Shown: piece after piece, positions 5,977 to 9,423 of the stretch
Layout: each line of letters begins with the position of its first letter
How positions within the stretch are numbered: the stretch's first letter is position 1
Assembly: GCA_025464645.1 (NCBI GenBank)
Contig: JAODGF010000052.1
Span: 1 to 9,423 of the forward strand
Direction of reading: 5' to 3'
From: Methanosarcinales archaeon
GTDB taxonomy: Archaea; Halobacteriota; Syntropharchaeia; Alkanophagales; Methanospirareceae
Length of the DNA: 9,423 nt
Notes under the pieces: generated by a model
Seen by the model: only the letters and a program-made list of their open reading frames with translations
The model's database searches: none
Told to the model about the DNA's origin: nothing
Made by a program: the position numbers and the translations under genes

Positions 5977-6015
5977 TTTTTTTCTGGTGCATCTGCGTTC
6001 TCTGCGGTGAATTTT
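5977..6015. repeat. Segment resembling a widespread dispersed repeat (CTCTGCGGTGAA type)
   Basis: The segment contains GCATCTGCGTTCTCTGCGG then TGAATTTT. Its minus-strand reading, KFTAENADAPEKN, is the TAENAE...EKN pattern I recall from many spurious ORFs across unrelated genomes. This identification is from memory and needs a copy search. It forms the non-AbrB tail of the antitoxin remnant. Confidence 0.35.
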
Positions 6016-6054
6016 AAGGATATAGCAATTTCAATAGAAAATTCGACATATTGC

Positions 6055-6112
6055 ATTACTGATGTAATACAAAAGGATAGATTTAAATATAGATTGTCCG
6101 AACGTAGCTATC
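6055..6112 (+). promoter_or_regulatory. Promoter of the peptide/radical SAM/CobT operon
   Basis: ATTTAAATAT at 6081-6090 is an archaeal TATA box, preceded by the purine-rich AAAAGG (possible BRE). Transcription would start near 6110-6114, at the ATG at 6113, so the first mRNA may be leaderless or nearly so. A small inverted repeat, ATTAC-TGAT-GTAAT (6055-6068), lies just upstream and could be a regulator site. No cobalamin riboswitch-like structure is evident. Confidence 0.6.
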
Positions 6113-6256
6113 ATGAACACAAAGAATAGCGAAAAGAAGGTAAAAGAAGAGAAGCAAAGCGTGATGGCGTACCGATTGAGATGTCCAAGGACAGCAAATG
6201 GGGGTTTGTCGCACTACATGTTCGGGGACTCGCCTGCTGGCAAGGCGCTCTTTTAG
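6113..6256 (+). CDS. cbpA: Ribosomal peptide precursor, 47 residues, for the adjacent radical SAM maturase (CbpA-like)
   Basis: ATG 6113 to TAG 6254-6256. The N-terminal ~18 residues (MNTKNSEKKVKEEKQSVM) are a hydrophilic leader-like helix. The remainder, AYRLRCPRTANGGLSHYMFG followed by DSPAGKALF, is less charged, Gly-rich and has a single Cys (C24), His34 and aromatic residues, as expected of a core peptide. A Gly-Gly pair at 30-31 could be a processing point. The TATA box at 6081 fits a (near-)leaderless start at this ATG. The SPASM radical SAM gene begins 18 nt downstream, the standard order for precursor then maturase. I recall a methanogen family, CbpA, named for peptides encoded beside CbpB and cobalamin genes. 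Assignment rests on context, size and the lone Cys. The modification and final product are unknown. Confidence 0.65.
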   Translation: MNTKNSEKKVKEEKQSVMAYRLRCPRTANGGLSHYMFGDSPAGKALF

Positions 6257-6262
6257 CGCAGT

Positions 6263-6271
6263 TAGGTGGTG
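6263..6271 (+). promoter_or_regulatory. Ribosome binding site of the radical SAM gene
   Basis: TAGGTGGTG lies three to four bases before ATG 6275, rather close. It sits in the 18-nt gap after the peptide gene, consistent with translation of both from one mRNA. It supports ATG 6275 over later in-frame starts. Confidence 0.5.
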
Positions 6272-6274
6272 TAA

Positions 6275-7633
6275 ATGCATTACAATACTGGAAATCACCC
6301 GCAATTGACGTTTTGTGACATTGACGAGGAGACCTTACTCGTCATCGACCCGGACATCGTCTTTTGGGCACTAATTCCAAAGGGAGAGGATATCAATTCA
6401 AAGATAAGGCATGAGATTCTCCCGCTGTATGGCAGAGTGAAGCGAGAGTGTGAAGAAGAGATGCACGAATTCCGATTCAGGTCACCCCTCGCTGTTATTT
6501 ACATGAATTCCGTGAGCAGATGCAATCTGAATTGCTCATACTGCTATATACCACAAGAAATAAGGAAAAGCCACCAACAAATGGAGAAGGAACAACTTTT
6601 TGAGATACTTATGAAAGCCTGTGAATATGCTGAAGAGGACGGGAGTAGCAGAAAGCTCACCATTGTGTTCCACGGTAGCGAGCCATTATTGATGAAAGAA
6701 GAAATTTTCGATGCCATAGAAGAATTTGAAGACCGGCTATACTTCGGCATTCAAACAAATGGAACTCTCTTCAGAGAAGAAGATGTGGGGTTCCTTAAGA
6801 AGCATGGCGTGAGTGTGGGAACCACACTGGATTCGCCGTATCCGGAAATACATAATTCTCTGAGGAAGACCTGGGATGGAATGGGGACTTTTGAGAAAAT
6901 CGTAGAAGCGATTGAGTGGTTTGATGGCTATCAAAGGCTGAATGTGGTAACGACCGTGACCAAGCAGAATGTATCGCAACTCTCGGAGATGGTAAGTTTT
7001 CTACACGACAAAAATGTCACCTCAGTGTTGCTGAATCCTGTCAGGGGGACACAGGAATCTGCTCGTCCTTTGATGCCGGGCAAAGAGGAACTCATAAAAT
7101 ATTTTATCAGCGCCTTGAAAAGAGCCGAGGAACTCACCAGGAAGACAAAGAAGCAAATAATCGTTGGAAACTTCGCAAATATCCTGGTGGGCATCATTGC
7201 TCCCACCGCAAGAAAACTTATGTGTGATATATCCCCTTGTGGTGGTGGGAGATGTTTTTTCGCTATCGGTGCTAAAGGAGACGTGTTTCCTTGCGGTGAG
7301 TTCATAGGCATTAAGGAATTCTACGGAGGTAATATCTTCAGGAACTCTATCTCAGACATCATGGATTCTGAGTCGTTCAGGATGGTAAGGGACAGGATAG
7401 TAGAAAAGACTGAGCACTGTAATACTTGTGCTTTCAGGAATATCTGTGGTGCACCCTGCCCCGCAGAAGTATATTCAATGCAAGGAAATTTTTATAATCC
7501 ATCGCCATACTGCGAATTTTACGAGGAACTGATTAGATTCGCATTTAAGATGATTACCGAGGATAAAGTGAAGTACTTCCTCAAGGAAGATGTCTTGAAT
7601 AGTCTCGAATACAAATACAGGCTGGGGGAATAA
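6275..7633 (+). CDS. cbpB: SPASM-domain radical SAM peptide maturase (CbpB-like)
   Basis: This 452-residue protein has an N-terminal region (1-75) of a kind seen in peptide maturases, then the radical SAM core beginning with C83-x3-C87-x2-C90 (SRCNLNCSYC). HGSEPLL (133-139), QTNGTLF and TTLDSPYPEIHNSLR are the S-adenosylmethionine-binding strand and family motifs. The C-terminal SPASM domain carries ligands for auxiliary [4Fe-4S] clusters: C317, C322, C327, C340, C382-x2-C385-x5-C391-x3-C395 and C413. These proteins install thioether, C-C or similar crosslinks in ribosomally made peptides, or activate sulfatases. The 47-residue ORF directly upstream and cobT directly downstream fit the archaeal CbpB peptide-modifying enzyme, as I recall it. 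All catalytic and cluster cysteines are present and the gene is intact. An anSME-type sulfatase activase is the alternative, but no sulfatase is nearby. Confidence 0.8.
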   Translation: MHYNTGNHPQLTFCDIDEETLLVIDPDIVFWALIPKGEDINSKIRHEILPLYGRVKRECEEEMHEFRFRSPLAVIYMNSVSRCNLNCSYCYIPQEIRKSHQQMEKEQLFEILMKACEYAEEDGSSRKLTIVFHGSEPLLMKEEIFDAIEEFEDRLYFGIQTNGTLFREEDVGFLKKHGVSVGTTLDSPYPEIHNSLRKTWDGMGTFEKIVEAIEWFDGYQRLNVVTTVTKQNVSQLSEMVSFLHDKNVTSVLLNPVRGTQESARPLMPGKEELIKYFISALKRAEELTRKTKKQIIVGNFANILVGIIAPTARKLMCDISPCGGGRCFFAIGAKGDVFPCGEFIGIKEFYGGNIFRNSISDIMDSESFRMVRDRIVEKTEHCNTCAFRNICGAPCPAEVYSMQGNFYNPSPYCEFYEELIRFAFKMITEDKVKYFLKEDVLNSLEYKYRLGE

Positions 7634-7636
7634 TGT

Positions 7637-8701
7637 ATGGGCAAAATTAAAGAGACGATAGAAGGGATAAAGGCATTAGACGAAGCGGCAATGGAAGCTG
7701 CAATGGCACGACAGGACGCACTCACAAAACCACAGCGTAGTCTCGGCGTTCTGGAAGACATCTCGGTGAAGGTTGCAGGGATTACCCGGAATTTTAAGCC
7801 TGAGATAAAGGACAAGGTAATAATAACGATGGCTGGCGACCACGGCGTAGCAGATGAAGGCGTGAGTGCGTATCCAAAAGAGGTAACACCGCAAATGGTT
7901 TACAATTTCTTGAGCGGAGGTGCCGGGATAAACGTGCTCGCAAGACATATAGGTGCGAGCGTTGTTGTCGTGGATATGGGCGTGGCAACGGATATTGAGA
8001 TTGAGAGCAGAGCAGGGAATTTCATTGACAAGAAAATCGCTTATGGAACTGCAAATATGACAAAAGGACCTGCAATGCGGTATGAAGATGCCGTGCACTC
8101 TATTGAAGCGGGAATAGAAGTTCTGGAGCAGGAGGTAGAGAAAGGCGTGGACATCGTTGGTGTAGGTGACATGGGAATAGGGAATACGACACCAAGCAGT
8201 GCTATTGTTGCGTTCATAACAGGAGAACCGGTGGAGAGTGTAACAGGACACGGCACGGGTTTGGATAGCGAAGGGCTGCGGAGGAAGATAGAGCGGATAA
8301 AAAAGGCATTGGAGGTTAATAAGCCAAATAGAGCAGACGCGATAGACATATTAGCGAAAGTAGGTGGATTCGAGATAGGGGGAATGGCAGGTGTGATGCT
8401 CGCTGCCGGGGCTCACCGAATTCCTGTCGTCATAGATGGATTCATTTCAGGCGCCGCAGCGCTTATTGCATACGAACTAAGTCCGAAGATACGTGATTAT
8501 CTCATTGCATCCCATCTCTCTGTCGAAGCCGGTCATCGAGCTATTTTAGACCACCTCGGAATCGAACCATTGTTCAATCTGAATATGCGACTCGGGGAAG
8601 GTACAGGTGCGGCACTTGGAATAAGCCTCGTGGAAGCATCCTGCAAGATATTGCGAGAGATGGCTACGTTTGAAGAAGCAGGTGTCTCGGAGAAGGAATG
8701 A
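7637..8701 (+). CDS. cobT: Nicotinate-nucleotide:dimethylbenzimidazole phosphoribosyltransferase
   Basis: The enzyme moves phosphoribose from nicotinate mononucleotide to the benzimidazole-type lower-ligand base, giving the alpha-ribazole phosphate used in cobamide nucleotide-loop assembly in the cytoplasm. The 354 residues match the usual length. Recognised motifs are LTKPQRSLGVLEDIS near the N-terminus, MAGDHGVADEGVSAYP (~65-80), the Gly-rich VGVGDMGIGNTTPSSA, GHGTGLD, and RLGEGTGAAL near 318-327 with the catalytic Glu at ~321 (Glu317 of the Salmonella enzyme). ATG 7637 starts three bases after the maturase stop. GGGGGA at 7624-7629 is its ribosome binding site, so the two genes are one transcriptional unit. 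The base used in this organism cannot be told; many methanogens use 5-hydroxybenzimidazole. Confidence 0.95.
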   Translation: MGKIKETIEGIKALDEAAMEAAMARQDALTKPQRSLGVLEDISVKVAGITRNFKPEIKDKVIITMAGDHGVADEGVSAYPKEVTPQMVYNFLSGGAGINVLARHIGASVVVVDMGVATDIEIESRAGNFIDKKIAYGTANMTKGPAMRYEDAVHSIEAGIEVLEQEVEKGVDIVGVGDMGIGNTTPSSAIVAFITGEPVESVTGHGTGLDSEGLRRKIERIKKALEVNKPNRADAIDILAKVGGFEIGGMAGVMLAAGAHRIPVVIDGFISGAAALIAYELSPKIRDYLIASHLSVEAGHRAILDHLGIEPLFNLNMRLGEGTGAALGISLVEASCKILREMATFEEAGVSEKE

Positions 8702-8782
8702 GTGGAAAAGATGTTTGAAGATAGGATAAAGGATTTCGGCAGTATGTTAGATTACCGAGGTTATGCAGGGAGGAAACCTTAA
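8702..8782 (+). CDS. Possible 26-codon ORF after cobT
   Basis: GTG 8702 (or ATG 8711) to TAA 8780-8782, starting directly after the cobT stop TGA 8699-8701. The product contains MFEDRIKDFGSMLDYRGYAG, which reads like the N-terminus of a protein rather than random sequence, but it ends abruptly. It overlaps the stop of the convergent minus-strand gene by two to three bases. It may be the start of a truncated cobamide-operon gene or a tiny protein. I recognise no family. Confidence 0.3.
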   Translation: MEKMFEDRIKDFGSMLDYRGYAGRKP

Positions 8783-9423
8783 AAAAGCGCTTCATCCTGC
8801 TCATAACTTCGATTCAACCGCAGCGCGAGTTCAGCTTTTGTCAACTCCTTACTCAGGTAAGAAACGTGCTCAAGCAATGAGACCATACCCAATCGCAAGA
8901 TTGTATCCATTATCTCTTTTGCACTTTTCCCTACTATCCGTTTCCCGGTAGGCGAATGTTCGGCATATATCATTTTATCACCTTCTATTTCACAAATACC
9001 GATTTTAAAGCATCCCTTTGGGTCAAGTCTCCATTTTGCATTCTCTTTCGCAACAATAAGCTCTTTATCCTGAAGTTGCACGACTGGCTTCCTTTTCTTC
9101 TCTTTTAGCATCAAAAGGTCGAATCCAACGTCCTTAGGCACACTTTTGCGTGCCTTCGCCAGCATCATTATCTCCGATGCTATCCTCAACTCTCTTACAC
9201 TTCCGAAAGCTTTGTCACTGTATTCAGGTGTAAAAAGGATATCGGCATTCAATTCAGAGGCTATACCTGCTAAGATTGCGTTTATACCCACTGAATCCGC
9301 ATCCATAAGCTCCGTAACGTTTCCAACGCCGAAGAAAAGGGGAGTGCTATTATCTTGCAACCTGAAAAGATAATAGTTGTATAAGGATTCTGCTAATCCA
9401 TATCCAACAGCGTTCAAAACAGG
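8779..9423 (-). CDS. Dihydropteroate-synthase-like protein with DUF4346-type C-terminal domain (partial)
   Basis: The gene reads leftward and is open to the right edge; a TTG at 9417 is internal (preceded by P-V), so the N-terminal half is outside. PLFFGVGNVTELMDADSVGI, then ILFTPEYSDKAFGSVRELRI with SEIMMLAKARKSVPKDVGFD, matches the C-terminal barrel part of the archaeal dihydropteroate-synthase-related family found in methanogens and suggested to act in methanopterin-type cofactor synthesis. The last ~90 residues form a separate domain: DPKGCFKIGICEIEGDKMIY, KRIVGKSAKEIMDTI and LRLGMVSLLEHVSYLSKELT with KAELAL and YEQDEALF. This is the DUF4346 fold, also resembling the soluble domain of MtrA. 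The gene is convergent with the cobT operon with no terminator visible between them. Its exact reaction is not proven for this family. Confidence 0.85.
   Translation of the reverse strand, partial: PVLNAVGYGLAESLYNYYLFRLQDNSTPLFFGVGNVTELMDADSVGINAILAGIASELNADILFTPEYSDKAFGSVRELRIASEIMMLAKARKSVPKDVGFDLLMLKEKKRKPVVQLQDKELIVAKENAKWRLDPKGCFKIGICEIEGDKMIYAEHSPTGKRIVGKSAKEIMDTILRLGMVSLLEHVSYLSKELTKAELALRLNRSYEQDEALF

Larger units (their letters stand above)
5774..6010 (+). pseudogene. AbrB/SpoVT-like antitoxin remnant without a start codon
   Basis: This accounts for most of the 405-base stretch 5708-6112, which has no intact gene. The frame is open from 5774 (after TAG) to TGA 6008-6010 but has no ATG, GTG or TTG before the homology. 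From ~5813, KVKKWKDYFGIIIPKQAVDE followed by LGIS and VEIVKKRRRSGFG is the swapped-hairpin DNA-binding motif of archaeal AbrB antitoxins. These bind their own promoter and neutralise a partner toxin, commonly VapC or Doc/Fic types. The C-terminal part after ~5950 (YSDCGEVGVARFFLVHLRSL) is unlike the family and comes from unrelated sequence. A missing start, an aberrant tail and three palindromes in or beside it indicate decay. Its position downstream of the Doc remnant suggests one former toxin-antitoxin locus. Confidence 0.65.

Noticed and set aside
6011..6112. Cobalamin riboswitch ahead of the cobT operon
   Set aside because: Only ~100 bp, no B12-box-like conserved sequence, and the TATA box places transcription start at the first ATG, leaving no leader RNA.
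5847..6304. Two minus-strand ORFs (69 and 73 codons) in the antitoxin/promoter region
   Set aside because: They oppose the AbrB remnant, a dispersed-repeat-like segment and the peptide gene. One contains the TAENA-type translation seen in spurious ORFs.
7676..8251. Long minus-strand ORF opposite cobT
   Set aside because: Composition rich in Cys, His and Tyr is typical of antisense shadows, and the plus strand encodes an intact CobT with all motifs.
8763..8951. Plus-strand ORF starting near the end of the operon
   Set aside because: It is antisense to the well-supported dihydropteroate-synthase-like gene and has no recognisable protein features.

Overview
The window looks archaeal, most likely from an anaerobic, methanogen-related lineage. 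The evidence is AT-rich TATA boxes about 25 bp before presumed transcription starts, a TrmB-type winged-helix regulator, a dihydropteroate-synthase-like protein with the C-terminal domain typical of methanogens, and a peptide/radical-SAM/CobT cluster of a type I know from methanogenic archaea. No 16S, mcr or other marker is present, so the lineage is inference.

Layout. (1) 1-2033: a decayed defence or repair stretch. A SNF2/RapA-like helicase with a C-terminal DUF3883 nuclease-like domain runs in from the left edge and is split by a -1 frameshift near 579-625. It is followed by an unidentified start-less fragment and the C-terminal third of an AlkD-like alkylation-repair protein. (2) 2068-3198: an intact SplB-family radical SAM protein with a helix-hairpin-helix-like tail. 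(3) 3308-4855: a TrmB-like regulator and a UbiA prenyltransferase whose C-terminus appears to be frameshifted. Repeated TATGAA half-sites lie in both promoters. (4) 4873-6010: a 154-residue protein of unknown function, a broken Doc (Fic-fold) toxin, a 38-codon ORF with a perfect ribosome binding site, and a start-less AbrB-like antitoxin remnant riddled with perfect palindromes. (5) 6113-8701: the most interesting unit. An own promoter drives a 47-codon peptide gene, followed after 18 nt by a SPASM-domain radical SAM maturase and after 3 nt by CobT (nicotinate-nucleotide:dimethylbenzimidazole phosphoribosyltransferase). This fits the CbpA-CbpB ribosomally made, modified-peptide system linked to cobamide biosynthesis. 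(6) 8779-9423, minus strand: the C-terminal part of a dihydropteroate-synthase-like protein, convergent with the CobT operon.

How it fits together: the right half combines peptide maturation, the corrinoid lower-ligand pathway and a pterin-type enzyme, in keeping with an anaerobe rich in C1 cofactors. The left two thirds is accessory DNA with several broken genes. Three of the breaks are frameshifts of the same sense (an apparent single missing base). Real decay and base-calling errors must therefore both be considered.
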